10,363 nucleotides of DNA, taken from an uncultured Bacilli bacterium (GTDB lineage Bacteria; Bacillota_I; Bacilli_A; RF39; UBA660). The stretch is taken from contig CANRGW010000039.1 of NCBI GenBank assembly GCA_947630205.1, forward strand, positions 1 to 10,363, in the 5' to 3' direction. The translations under genes and the position numbers were made by a program. This document shows positions 1 to 6,885 of the stretch, one piece after another; the stretch's first letter is position 1, and the number at the start of each line of letters is the position of its first letter. The notes beneath the pieces are model-generated. The model worked only from the letters and a program-made list of their open reading frames with translations. It searched no databases and was not told where the DNA came from.

Positions 1-86
1 TATCAAATGCAATGCAAAATCTAGGAGTTAAAGGAAGAGCAGCCGCAGTAATTGAATTATTAAAATTAAATGAAATATCACTTTAA
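1..86 (+). CDS. gerE: C-terminal fragment of a GerE-like LuxR-type DNA-binding regulator (5' end outside window)
   Basis: An open frame from the window edge to TAA at 84-86 encodes 27 residues beginning SNAMQNLGVKGRAAAVIELL. This is the recognition-helix end and last helix of a LuxR/GerE-type helix-turn-helix domain. The SNAMQ-LGVKGR-AV-ELL pattern closely matches, from memory, the end of Bacillus GerE, the small late mother-cell regulator that works with sigma-K on spore coat genes. A gerM homologue follows directly, and gerE and gerM also lie near each other in Bacillus, which supports the name. The missing N-terminus means it could instead be the output domain of a longer NarL-type response regulator. 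A hairpin terminator begins at the stop codon. Confidence 0.72.
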   Translation, partial: SNAMQNLGVKGRAAAVIELLKLNEISL

Positions 87-110
87 ACGTACTAATTTAG
101 TACGTTTTTT
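85..110 (+). terminator. Rho-independent terminator after the gerE-like gene
   Basis: AAACGTACT (85-93) pairs perfectly with AGTACGTTT (99-107) around a five-base loop and runs into T's through 110. The stem starts inside the TAA stop codon. It ends the gerE-like transcript and implies that gerM, 24 bases downstream, has its own promoter or relies on read-through. Confidence 0.85.
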
Positions 111-133
111 CATACGCTTAAATAGGTGGTTTT

Positions 134-1060
134 ATGTTAAGAAAGAAAGCATTAAATAGAATTTATTTAACAACAATTGTCTTATTTATTATGTTAGCAA
201 CTTTTTCTTTTGACTATATTAAAAAAAATAATTCTAAAACTAATTTACAAGAAATAGAATATGTTTCTAATCTTAATACAGTTTATATATATCTATTAAA
301 TAAAGATAACTATTTAGTAAAAGTTGATTTTTTATTAGAAAAAAGTGATGTAATTAAAGAAGCATCAGAAATTCTTAATAATTTATCAGTTAATAATAAA
401 AAATATAGTAATTTAAAAGGATTAATTCCTAGTAATACCAAAATAAATAATATTTCTTTTGAAAAAGATACTTTAACTGTTGATTTTTCTAAAGATCTAT
501 TAAAAGTAAATGCTAAATTGGAAGAAAAAGTTATAGAAAGTATCGTTTATAGTTTGTTAGAAATAGATGGAGTTTCTAATATTATTATTAAAATAGATGG
601 TGAAAACTTAGAGAAATTGGAAAAGAGTAATAAAACTTTACCAATTATTTTAAATAAATCTTTTGGTATTAATAAAACTTATGATATAACTAGTTTAAAA
701 GATAGTCAAAAAGTTGTTTTATATTATATTTTTAATGATAAAAATAATAGTTATTATGTACCTGTTACTAAATATTTAAATAGTTCTTCGGATAAGGTTA
801 AAATTATAATAGATGCCTTAAAAGGAAATGTTTTTTCTAATACGAATTTAAGTAGTTATTTAACTTATAAAATGGATGTTAAAGAATTTAATTTAGATAA
901 AGATATTTTAACAATAACTTTTTCTAGTTTAAATGATGATAATTTGGAAGAAGTTACTTATTCTTTGGCTTCTAGTATCTTTGACTCAATGGATGTGCAA
1001 AAAGTTATCTTTGAAGTTGATAATAAAATAATTGATGTTAAATTGAAAGAGAATAAATAA
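134..1060 (+). CDS. gerM: GerM-type sporulation/germination protein with two GerM domains
   Basis: This 308-residue protein has a basic N-terminus and one hydrophobic segment (about residues 9-27), then two tandem GerM-like domains at about 48-160 and 193-303. The first has the family's core: LIPSNTKIN, a short strand, then LTVDFSKDLL (about 97-123). The second has the parallel LTITFSS core near 259-265. In Bacillus, GerM is a mother-cell protein of the SpoIIIA-SpoIIQ complex between mother cell and forespore. Bacillus GerM is a lipoprotein, but no lipobox cysteine follows the hydrophobic stretch here, so this copy is probably anchored by an uncleaved helix. The ATG at 134 is supported by AGGTGG at 124-129. 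CATACGCT at 111-118 resembles a sigma-E or sigma-K -10 box, but no convincing -35 was found. No hairpin terminator is visible after the stop. Family assignment is confident; a role in sporulation is inferred. Confidence 0.85.
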   Translation: MLRKKALNRIYLTTIVLFIMLATFSFDYIKKNNSKTNLQEIEYVSNLNTVYIYLLNKDNYLVKVDFLLEKSDVIKEASEILNNLSVNNKKYSNLKGLIPSNTKINNISFEKDTLTVDFSKDLLKVNAKLEEKVIESIVYSLLEIDGVSNIIIKIDGENLEKLEKSNKTLPIILNKSFGINKTYDITSLKDSQKVVLYYIFNDKNNSYYVPVTKYLNSSSDKVKIIIDALKGNVFSNTNLSSYLTYKMDVKEFNLDKDILTITFSSLNDDNLEEVTYSLASSIFDSMDVQKVIFEVDNKIIDVKLKENK

Positions 1061-1104
1061 TAAATGAAATAAAAAGTTAATAGATAAAAGACAATAAATA
1101 TAAA

Positions 1105-1138
1105 AAATGATAATAAATGATAATAAATAATAAATAAA
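1105..1138. repeat. Low-complexity AT repeat in the gerM-SPFH spacer
   Basis: The 10-mer AAATGATAAT occurs twice in tandem (1105-1114 and 1115-1124) and runs into AAATAA-type repeats. It sits in a 204-base spacer (1061-1264) that is nearly pure A/T and holds no credible ORF or hairpin. The only other signal in the spacer is the promoter at 1215-1243. It may be polymerase slippage or a curved, A-tract-like upstream region of that promoter. Confidence 0.45.
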
Positions 1139-1214
1139 TTGAAGGATAATGAATATAAACAAAAATATAAATAATTTTAGTAAGTAAAAAAATTAAATAG
1201 TCTTAATTAAAAAG

Positions 1215-1243
1215 TTGAATATATGAAACACTTTTGATATAAT
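1215..1243 (+). promoter_or_regulatory. Sigma-A-type promoter of the SPFH gene
   Basis: TTGAAT (1215-1220), a 17-base spacer and a perfect TATAAT (1238-1243) make a near-consensus vegetative promoter. Transcription should start near 1250, giving a leader of about 15 bases that contains the AGGAGAG ribosome-binding site at 1252-1258. It separates this gene from the sporulation genes upstream and suggests expression during growth. Confidence 0.82.
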
Positions 1244-1264
1244 TTAAATATAGGAGAGTGAATT

Positions 1265-2410
1265 ATGGGTTTAATAAAATCGACTTTTACGTCAATTAGT
1301 AGTACTTTGCATGACCAATGGGAAGAGTACATATCATGTGATAGTTTAGATAATAATACTTTAGTTGTAAAGAAAACAACGGAAAATGGAATTATTTCTA
1401 ATAAGAGTAGAATTCAGGTTGCACCAGGACAAGTGGCTTTGATATTTGACTCTGGTAAAATTTTAGATGCAACAGCAGAAGAGGGAATTTATACATTCGA
1501 TTCTTCTTCATCACCAAGTTTATTTGCTGGACAATTTGGGGCTATGTTTAAAGAAATGTGGCAACGTTTTAAATTTAATGGGGCTCCAAGTAAAGAACAA
1601 GCAATTTATTTCATTAATACAAAAGAGATAATTGATAATAAATTTGGTTCTTCTTCACCAATGGCTTATCCTGATCCTGAATATAAAAATATTTATATTC
1701 GTTATTATGGACTTTATTCTTTTAAAATAAGTGATCCATTTGCCTTTTTTGCTAATATTGCTGGAAATGTAAAAGATACTTATACGAAAGACCAACTTTT
1801 AGAACAAGCAAATGCCGAATTTGTAAGTGCTCTTGATGTTAGTTTACAATCATGTGCTAAAGAGGGAGTAGTTTTCTCTAGTTTACCAAGTAAACAATTA
1901 TTAATTGCTAAACATATGAACGAAGCCTTAGATGAAGATTGGAAACAACTTCGTGGTATGGAAATAGTAAGTGTTGCTATTGAAAAAATAACTCCAGATG
2001 ATGAGTCTCGGGATAGAATTCAAAAATTTGATAATGCTAGTATGTATGGTCGAAGTGAATATGCTGCTGGAAGAATGGTTGATGCAACTGCTTCTGCTAT
2101 GGAAAAAGCAGCTGGTAATGCTAATGGAGCCGGAACAGGCTTTATGGGCTTAGGTATGATGAATATGGCATCAGGAAATATGACCAACAGTGCTTTAGAA
2201 TTTGTAAAACAAAATGAAGAAAAACAAAAAACACAAGAAGAGACTAAACCTACAACTGATGGTATCGTTTGTCCAAAATGTGGAAGTCTTGAAAAAGGAA
2301 AATTCTGTTCTAAATGTGGTACAAAATTAGAAAGTGCTAAAGTTTGTCCAAAGTGTGGGGCGAAAGTAACTGGTAATTTTTGCTCAGAATGTGGAACAAA
2401 AGTAGAATAA
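1265..2410 (+). CDS. SPFH/band-7 domain protein with C-terminal double zinc ribbon (YdjI-like)
   Basis: The protein has 381 residues. About 20-250 match the SPFH type often annotated 'virion core protein-like', as in Bacillus YdjI: a QVAPGQVALIF strand near 51-61, a long beta-rich core, then SLQSCAKEGVVFSSLPSK and a helical MVDATASAMEKAAG region (about 271-284). A Gly/Met-rich linker (284-310) and a charged helix follow. The tail carries two CPKCG...FC-x2-CGTK zinc ribbons (Cys336/339/348/351 and 361/364/373/376). No signal peptide or obvious transmembrane helix is seen. Known relatives act at the inner face of the membrane; in Bacillus, YdjI sits with a zinc-ribbon partner (YdjG) and PspA in a membrane-stress system. 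Here ribbon and SPFH domain are in one chain and no PspA gene is in the window. Start is fixed by AGGAGAG and a strong promoter. The membrane-stress role is inferred. Confidence 0.85.
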   Translation: MGLIKSTFTSISSTLHDQWEEYISCDSLDNNTLVVKKTTENGIISNKSRIQVAPGQVALIFDSGKILDATAEEGIYTFDSSSSPSLFAGQFGAMFKEMWQRFKFNGAPSKEQAIYFINTKEIIDNKFGSSSPMAYPDPEYKNIYIRYYGLYSFKISDPFAFFANIAGNVKDTYTKDQLLEQANAEFVSALDVSLQSCAKEGVVFSSLPSKQLLIAKHMNEALDEDWKQLRGMEIVSVAIEKITPDDESRDRIQKFDNASMYGRSEYAAGRMVDATASAMEKAAGNANGAGTGFMGLGMMNMASGNMTNSALEFVKQNEEKQKTQEETKPTTDGIVCPKCGSLEKGKFCSKCGTKLESAKVCPKCGAKVTGNFCSECGTKVE

Positions 2411-2429
2411 AAAAGTTAAAGAAACAAAG

Positions 2430-2469
2430 AAAAAGGAAAGTGTTAAGATTTAAAACATTTTCCTTTTTT
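2430..2469. terminator. Bidirectional terminator between the SPFH gene and the kinase gene
   Basis: AAAAAGGAAAGTGTT (2430-2444) pairs with AACATTTTCCTTTTT (2454-2468), with one G-U pair and a nine-base loop. The plus strand ends in T's and the minus strand also ends in T's (complement of 2430-2434). It lies 20 bases after the SPFH stop and 13 bases after the minus-strand kinase stop, so it can end both convergent transcripts. Confidence 0.85.
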
Positions 2470-2481
2470 ATATACTCTTTA

Positions 2482-3879
2482 TTATTTTTTAGGTATTTCA
2501 AACCAGAAAGTACTACCTTTATTAATTTTAGAATTTATGCCATATTTAAAACCATGAAGTATAAAAATATTTTTAACAATTGAAAGACCAATTCCACTTC
2601 CAATCGTATTTCTTTTATATTTCTTTTCACTCTTATAATATTTATCCCAGACTTTATCAATTTCTGTTTCTTTAATTCCTTTACCGGTATCAGTTATTTC
2701 AACACGAATTTTCTTTTTATCAGGAATAACTTTTATATAAACTTTATTATCTTTACCAGTATAATTAATGGCATTACCAATTAAATTATAAATAACTTGT
2801 TCTAATTTTTGCTTATCGGCTTTAACTATTAATTCTTCTTGAAAATCAAAGATAAACTCATAATTTTTTGTATAAGAGAATATCTTAAAACGATTAACAA
2901 TTGTATTAATAAGTTTAGTTAAATCTATTTCTTCAATATTTAACTCTTCAATATTACTTTCTAGTTTAGATAAATTCAAAATATCATTAACTAATAAATT
3001 TAAACGGTCAACTTCTTCAATAACAATATTCATATTATTTTCTCTTTTTTCTTTATTAGAATTAAAATCTCTTTCTAATTCAGCATAGGCTTTAATCATT
3101 GTTAAAGGAGTTTTTAAATCATGAGATACATTACTTAATAAATCTCTTCGTAGTTCATCTGTTTTTTTCATAACATTTTTAGCATATTCAAGACTTACAC
3201 CTAAATCTTTTATTTCTTCGATATCACTTTCAACATTAAAATCAACATTGTAATTACCATCAGATAGTGCTTTTGCTGATTTTTTTAATTTTGTAATAGG
3301 TTTAGATAAACTTTTAGAAATAAAATAAGCAATGACAATAGCTAAAATTAAAATAATAAAACTAACACTTATTAACTGATTTTTTAAAATTATAACAGTT
3401 GTACTAAGTGGTTCTAAAGAAGTATTTAAAAATGCATAGTCTGTATCTGATAATTTAATACCATAAAGAAGTGTCATATTATCAAAAGTTGGATTAACAA
3501 TTTTTAACTTGAAATATTCTTTTTGACTAGACATAAAATCTAACTTTCGTTTTAAAACTCTGGTATTTTCATTAGAATTTATACAGCCTTTATTATTTTG
3601 AATATTAGAATAAACAGTTTCATTATTATTAGTAGTTATTTCAATACAAAAATCGGTATTGTAAGCAACGTTTTCTAATGTTTTTAAAAAGGTATCTTTA
3701 GAGTAATTATTTTTTATAATATTAAGTGTATTAGAAAGTTCTCTTGTTTTATAGTATTCATAGTAGTTATTTAAAAGAAATATTTGAAAAACCCAAATAA
3801 GAAGAATAATAAGGATAGAGAAGATACTAAGATATAAAAATATTTTTAGAATTAAACTTTTACTTTTCTTCATAAACAA
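2482..3879 (-). CDS. Membrane sensor histidine kinase of a two-component system
   Basis: 465 residues with the classic layout. TM1 is about 9-36, an extracytoplasmic domain about 37-165, TM2 about 167-188, and a HAMP linker about 188-240. The HisKA helix SNVSHDLKTPLTMIKAYAE places the phospho-accepting histidine at 253. The HATPase domain has an N box (NLIGNAINYT, 365-374), DTGKGI (397-402) and GSGIGL (427-432). All catalytic motifs are intact. There is no PAS domain. The sensor domain has two cysteines (78 and 99) that could form a disulfide. The start is TTG at 3877-3879, overlapping the regulator gene by 20 bases; AGGAT at 3886-3890 is well spaced for TTG, whereas an in-frame ATG at 3871-3873 would be about 13 bases from AGGA. 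Both starts give the same protein apart from two residues. It signals to the adjacent regulator; the stimulus cannot be read from sequence. Confidence 0.93.
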   Translation of the reverse strand: MFMKKSKSLILKIFLYLSIFSILIILLIWVFQIFLLNNYYEYYKTRELSNTLNIIKNNYSKDTFLKTLENVAYNTDFCIEITTNNNETVYSNIQNNKGCINSNENTRVLKRKLDFMSSQKEYFKLKIVNPTFDNMTLLYGIKLSDTDYAFLNTSLEPLSTTVIILKNQLISVSFIILILAIVIAYFISKSLSKPITKLKKSAKALSDGNYNVDFNVESDIEEIKDLGVSLEYAKNVMKKTDELRRDLLSNVSHDLKTPLTMIKAYAELERDFNSNKEKRENNMNIVIEEVDRLNLLVNDILNLSKLESNIEELNIEEIDLTKLINTIVNRFKIFSYTKNYEFIFDFQEELIVKADKQKLEQVIYNLIGNAINYTGKDNKVYIKVIPDKKKIRVEITDTGKGIKETEIDKVWDKYYKSEKKYKRNTIGSGIGLSIVKNIFILHGFKYGINSKINKGSTFWFEIPKK

Positions 3880-4531
3880 ATTTATATCCTATACTTCTAA
3901 CGGTTGTAATTAAATCACGATATTTTCCTAAACTATTTCTTAAAATTTTAATATGCGTATCAATAGTTCTTTCATCACCATAATAATCATAACCCCAAAC
4001 TTTATTTAAAATTTGTTCTCTTGAAATTGCTGTATTGGGATTGTTGATAAAATAAACTAAAATATCAAATTCTTTAGGAGTAAGTTCAACTTCTTCATTA
4101 TCAATATATAAAACTCTTCCTTTAAAATCAACTTTTATTCCTTTATAAAGAAATATATCACTTGCTTCTATTTTACTAGTTCTTTTTAAAATTGCTTTAA
4201 TTCTTGCAATCAATTCTTTAGGAGAGAATGGCTTAGTTAAATAATCATCAATACCAATCGCAAAACCAAATAATTTATCATATTCTTCTGTTCTAGCACT
4301 TAATACAATAGTTGGAATATTATATTTCTCTTTCATATTTTGAAAGAAGGTATAACCATCCATCTTTGGCATCATAATATCAAGAACAATGATATCAACT
4401 TTTTCTTTTTCTAATATTTCTAATCCTTCAATTCCATTACTGGCTTCTAGGACATTGTAATTTTCATTTAAACAATATTCTTTAACAACATTTCTAATTA
4501 ACTCTTCATCATCGATTATTAAAACATTCAT
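3860..4531 (-). CDS. OmpR/PhoB-family response regulator
   Basis: 223 residues. The receiver domain (1-118) has the acidic pair at 7-9, phospho-acceptor Asp51 in VLDIMMPKMDG, switch Ser78 and Lys100 in LTKPFSPKEL, so it should be phosphorylatable. The winged-helix DNA-binding domain (about 127-220) has VELTPKEFDILVYF, the recognition-helix region ERTIDTHIKILRNSLG and the closing TTVRSIGYKF. It is the partner of the histidine kinase whose gene overlaps its last 20 bases, so the two are co-transcribed and probably translationally coupled. The ATG at 4529-4531 is preceded by GGTG at 4537-4540. A possible self-binding site overlaps its promoter. The target regulon is unknown; membrane and envelope genes on either side make an envelope role plausible, but this is inference. 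Confidence 0.94.
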   Translation of the reverse strand: MNVLIIDDEELIRNVVKEYCLNENYNVLEASNGIEGLEILEKEKVDIIVLDIMMPKMDGYTFFQNMKEKYNIPTIVLSARTEEYDKLFGFAIGIDDYLTKPFSPKELIARIKAILKRTSKIEASDIFLYKGIKVDFKGRVLYIDNEEVELTPKEFDILVYFINNPNTAISREQILNKVWGYDYYGDERTIDTHIKILRNSLGKYRDLITTVRSIGYKFVYEEK

Positions 4532-4547
4532 AACATCACCAAGAATT

Positions 4548-4579
4548 ATTATAACGGATTTTTATGAATTTTGTGTGAA
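4548..4579 (-). promoter_or_regulatory. Regulator/kinase promoter with PhoB-type direct repeat in the -35 region
   Basis: On the minus strand a perfect TATAAT -10 lies at 4553-4548, with a start expected near 4541. No good -35 hexamer sits 17 bases upstream. The -35 region instead holds TTCACA (4579-4574), five bases, then TTCATA (4568-4563). Two similar 6-mers with an 11-base period are the usual arrangement of OmpR/PhoB/PhoP-type binding sites, and a site replacing the -35 is typical of activation. Autoregulation by the downstream regulator is inferred. Confidence 0.5.
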
Positions 4580-4582
4580 AAT

Positions 4583-4942
4583 TTATTTTTTTTGATTAAT
4601 TCCTAGCATTGAACCAATTGAAGTTACAACGATCATGATTAAATAATAAACTAAGTGATACCATTTAAAACCACCCATAATAAGATTTATTATAAGAAAT
4701 AAAATTGCAATTCCACCACTTAACTTAAGACCATTTAAATAACCTTTACTAATACTTTTTCTTCCAATATAAAAGCCACTTACTAAAGATGATACTAAAA
4801 GGGTTATAATTTTAAAATATTTAATAACTTGATTATTCAAAATATCGAAATAGTAAAGAATACTTATTAAAAGGATAAGGGTAAAGAAAGGAATAAAAAA
4901 GTAAAGTAAACCTTTTAAATAATTTTTAACTGTATTTGTCAA
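4583..4942 (-). CDS. Small four-helix membrane protein, TIGR04086/YrzE type
   Basis: 119 residues with four hydrophobic segments at about 11-33, 38-60, 70-92 and 96-115. It has short connecting loops, including a glycine-rich SGFYIGRKSISKGYLNGLKL stretch between helices 2 and 3, and a short Lys tail. Length, helix spacing and the GxxxGRK...G..NGL pattern fit the TIGR04086 (DUF3792, Bacillus YrzE) family, which has no established function. The start is TTG at 4940-4942; GAGG seven bases upstream supports it, and no ATG fits as well. No clear promoter was found in the 47-base gap after the upstream gene, and a hairpin terminator sits at the end of that gene, so expression may depend on read-through. 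The stop is only 51 bases before the response-regulator start. Confidence 0.78.
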   Translation of the reverse strand: MTNTVKNYLKGLLYFFIPFFTLILLISILYYFDILNNQVIKYFKIITLLVSSLVSGFYIGRKSISKGYLNGLKLSGGIAILFLIINLIMGGFKWYHLVYYLIMIVVTSIGSMLGINQKK

Positions 4943-4977
4943 AATAACACCTCACATACTAAATCTTATTAGAAAAA

Positions 4978-5001
4978 TAAAAAAAAATGCTAAGCAGCAC
5001 T
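4978..5001 (-). terminator. Terminator embedded in the end of the 631-residue repeat-protein gene
   Basis: On the minus strand AGTGCT (5001-4996) pairs with AGCATT (4991-4986) around GCTT, with one G-U pair, and runs into a T-rich tract (complement of the A-run at 4978-4987). The stem contains the last codons and TAG stop of the gene. It is short, so some read-through into the downstream small membrane-protein gene is plausible. Confidence 0.6.
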
Positions 5002-6885
5002 TCTTTTTCGTGAATAACCTTCATGACTATCTTCAAGTTCATCATTAGGTCTTGAATGTAAAGTTCTTTTAATGGCTTCATCAATAAAGATGTTAATAGC
5101 ATTTTTCTTATTTTCTTTAATATTTTCTTCTATATAAGGCAATAATTTATTTAAAGTTTCAAGAGAAAGTTTAGAAATACAATGATAAATATAACGTATA
5201 TCATTTAGAATTAATAAAGAATTATAAATTTCTTCTGGAGTTTCATCTTCTAAGTTTTGAATATAACTAGAAGCATTTTCTAAATAATGTAATTGAGACT
5301 CAATGATTGTTCGTTTGTATTCTTCTTTCGCATTTCTTTCAATTTCTTCTTTTTCTTTTTGCTCTCTTTCTCGTCTTTCTTGTTCTCTTCTTTCTTCTGC
5401 TTCTGCATCATAGACAGGAAGTTCAGGTTTAGCATCAATATCAATTGATTTTAAAAGAGGAGAGGTTTCCGTTGGAGGAGAATAAATAGGTGTAGTTGGT
5501 TCTTCTTTTAGATTAGTTTCTTCCATAGGTGTTTCATTACTTGTATAAATTGGAATTGGCATTACAGGAGGAGTATCTTCATTTTCTATTACACTTTCAT
5601 TTAAAGGTGTTTCTAATTTAGGCAATTCATCAACTTGAACTTCTGAAAAGCCAATAACAGGTTCATTTACAACCGGTTTCTTTTCTTCTTCCACTTCTGT
5701 TTCATTTATATTATTTAAAGGAGTAGGGGTTTCTGTTTCTATAGGTGTTTCTTCAACCTTTTCTTCTTTTTCCGGAACAAACATTCCCGTTTGATTAGCA
5801 AAAGGTACTTCTATATTGTCATTTACATTATTATTAAGAGGTGTTTCTGGAACTTCAATCTCCGTATAATTATCATTAGAAATTTGAGGAGTTACTTCAA
5901 CTACTTCTGGTGTAACTTCTGAATAAAGAGGAGCACTTGGAGTATTTTCTACTGGAATAACTTCATCACTTTGAACATTAACAGGTGCTTCTGTAAAAGG
6001 AATTTGGTCAAATGGCGTTGCATATTCTTGATTACTAACATTTTCTTGATTTACTTCGATAGAAGGGGTAGCATCAACCATTTCACTTGGCGTAACTTCA
6101 GGATAAACTGGAACACTTGGAGTACTATCTATTGGGATAACTTCTTCACTTTGAACATTAACTGGAGTTTCCATAAAAGGAACTTGTTCAAATGGCGTTA
6201 CATATTCTTGATTATTAATACTTTCTTGATTTACTTCAATAGAAGGGGCAATAGCATCATCAACCATTTCATTTGGAATAACTTCAGGATAAACTGGAAC
6301 ACTAGGGGTACTATCTATTGGAATAACTTCTTCACTTTGAACATCAACAGGTGCTTCTGTAAAAGGTACTTCATTACTTGGAGCATCAATTGGCACTTCT
6401 GCTACTATTTCTTCGGAAGAAGTAGGGGTTATTTCAACTGTTTCTTGCACATTTATTTCTGGACTAACTTCATTACTTACATTTTGCAAATATATTATTT
6501 CGGCAGGTAATGTCTTTGATAAGGGATTTAATTGAGAAGAATTATTAATACCATTAATTGTATTAGGAAGAACTTTAATAGGTCTTGAAGAAATTTCTAT
6601 AATTGGAGGAATACTTGCGGCATTAAAAATAGGTTCATTAAGTCCAACTTGTTCTAAAAAAGTATTAGCAATTAAATTTTTACTTACTAAATCACTTACA
6701 AAAATCTTTAAATCATCACTATAAAAAACATCATGATAGTATTTTTCTACAAAAACATGAAAACTTTCAAAATTATTATTTTCAATATCATTTAATATTC
6801 CTGTAATTTCATCTTGATACAAAGAATAAATTGAAGTTAAGAAATTTTTAATTTGATTAATAATTACGGTCTTAAAATTTTCCAT
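4990..6885 (-). CDS. Unrecognised acidic Pro/Glu-rich repeat protein with coiled coil
   Basis: 631 residues; not recognised. Residues 1-90 look like a folded, mostly helical domain (hydrophobic periodicity, FESFHVFVEKYY, IFVSDLVSKN). About 91-490 is a low-complexity linker rich in Pro, Glu, Val, Thr and Asn, probably disordered and strongly acidic. It contains two full copies of a ~60-residue unit (173-234 and 235-294) and a partial third (295-334), then shorter ETPLN/TPTPLNN motifs. About 495-525 is a dense Glu/Arg/Lys coiled coil (EERREQERREREQKEKEE), followed by a helical C-terminal domain (about 526-605) and a basic tail ending SRKRSAA. No signal peptide, membrane helix or catalytic motif is visible, so it is probably a cytoplasmic scaffold. 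The layout resembles PopZ-like polar organisers or SpoVID-like coat scaffolds in general design only. ATG at 6883-6885 follows GAGGTG and overlaps the stop of the upstream small ORF. The promoter is sigma-A-like. Confidence 0.88.
   Translation of the reverse strand: MENFKTVIINQIKNFLTSIYSLYQDEITGILNDIENNNFESFHVFVEKYYHDVFYSDDLKIFVSDLVSKNLIANTFLEQVGLNEPIFNAASIPPIIEISSRPIKVLPNTINGINNSSQLNPLSKTLPAEIIYLQNVSNEVSPEINVQETVEITPTSSEEIVAEVPIDAPSNEVPFTEAPVDVQSEEVIPIDSTPSVPVYPEVIPNEMVDDAIAPSIEVNQESINNQEYVTPFEQVPFMETPVNVQSEEVIPIDSTPSVPVYPEVTPSEMVDATPSIEVNQENVSNQEYATPFDQIPFTEAPVNVQSDEVIPVENTPSAPLYSEVTPEVVEVTPQISNDNYTEIEVPETPLNNNVNDNIEVPFANQTGMFVPEKEEKVEETPIETETPTPLNNINETEVEEEKKPVVNEPVIGFSEVQVDELPKLETPLNESVIENEDTPPVMPIPIYTSNETPMEETNLKEEPTTPIYSPPTETSPLLKSIDIDAKPELPVYDAEAEERREQERREREQKEKEEIERNAKEEYKRTIIESQLHYLENASSYIQNLEDETPEEIYNSLLILNDIRYIYHCISKLSLETLNKLLPYIEENIKENKKNAINIFIDEAIKRTLHSRPNDELEDSHEGYSRKRSAA
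5884..6369 (-). repeat. In-frame tandem repeat inside the acidic repeat-protein gene
   Basis: Three tandem DNA copies: 6369-6184 (186 bases), 6183-6004 (180 bases) and 6003-5884 (120 bases, truncated and diverged). Copies one and two are very similar at DNA level and differ by a six-base, in-frame indel. Each encodes PF-(T/M)-E-(A/T)-PV-(D/N)-VQS followed by EEVIPIDSTPSVPVYPEV, PSIEVNQE and NQEY-TPF. Such similarity suggests recent duplication and possible copy-number variation between strains. Confidence 0.9.

Noticed and set aside
1105..1138. Short tandem repeat considered as a CRISPR or iteron array
   Set aside because: Only two exact copies of a 10-mer in low-complexity A/T sequence, with no spacers, no cas genes and no replication gene nearby.
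1149..1187. A 12-codon ORF (ATG at 1149) in the gerM-SPFH spacer with GAAGGA just upstream
   Set aside because: The GAAGGA is only two bases from the ATG, the peptide is Asn/Lys/Ile filler expected in AT-rich DNA, and no promoter serves it.
2380..2583. A 67-codon plus-strand open frame
   Set aside because: It begins inside the second zinc ribbon of the SPFH protein, crosses the bidirectional terminator and runs into the kinase gene. No ribosome-binding site or domain supports it.
5971..6510. A 179-codon plus-strand open frame rich in Asn, Phe, Arg and Trp
   Set aside because: It is the antisense shadow of the tandem-repeat region of the 631-residue gene. Its apparent internal repeats simply mirror that gene, its composition is implausible, and it has no supported start.
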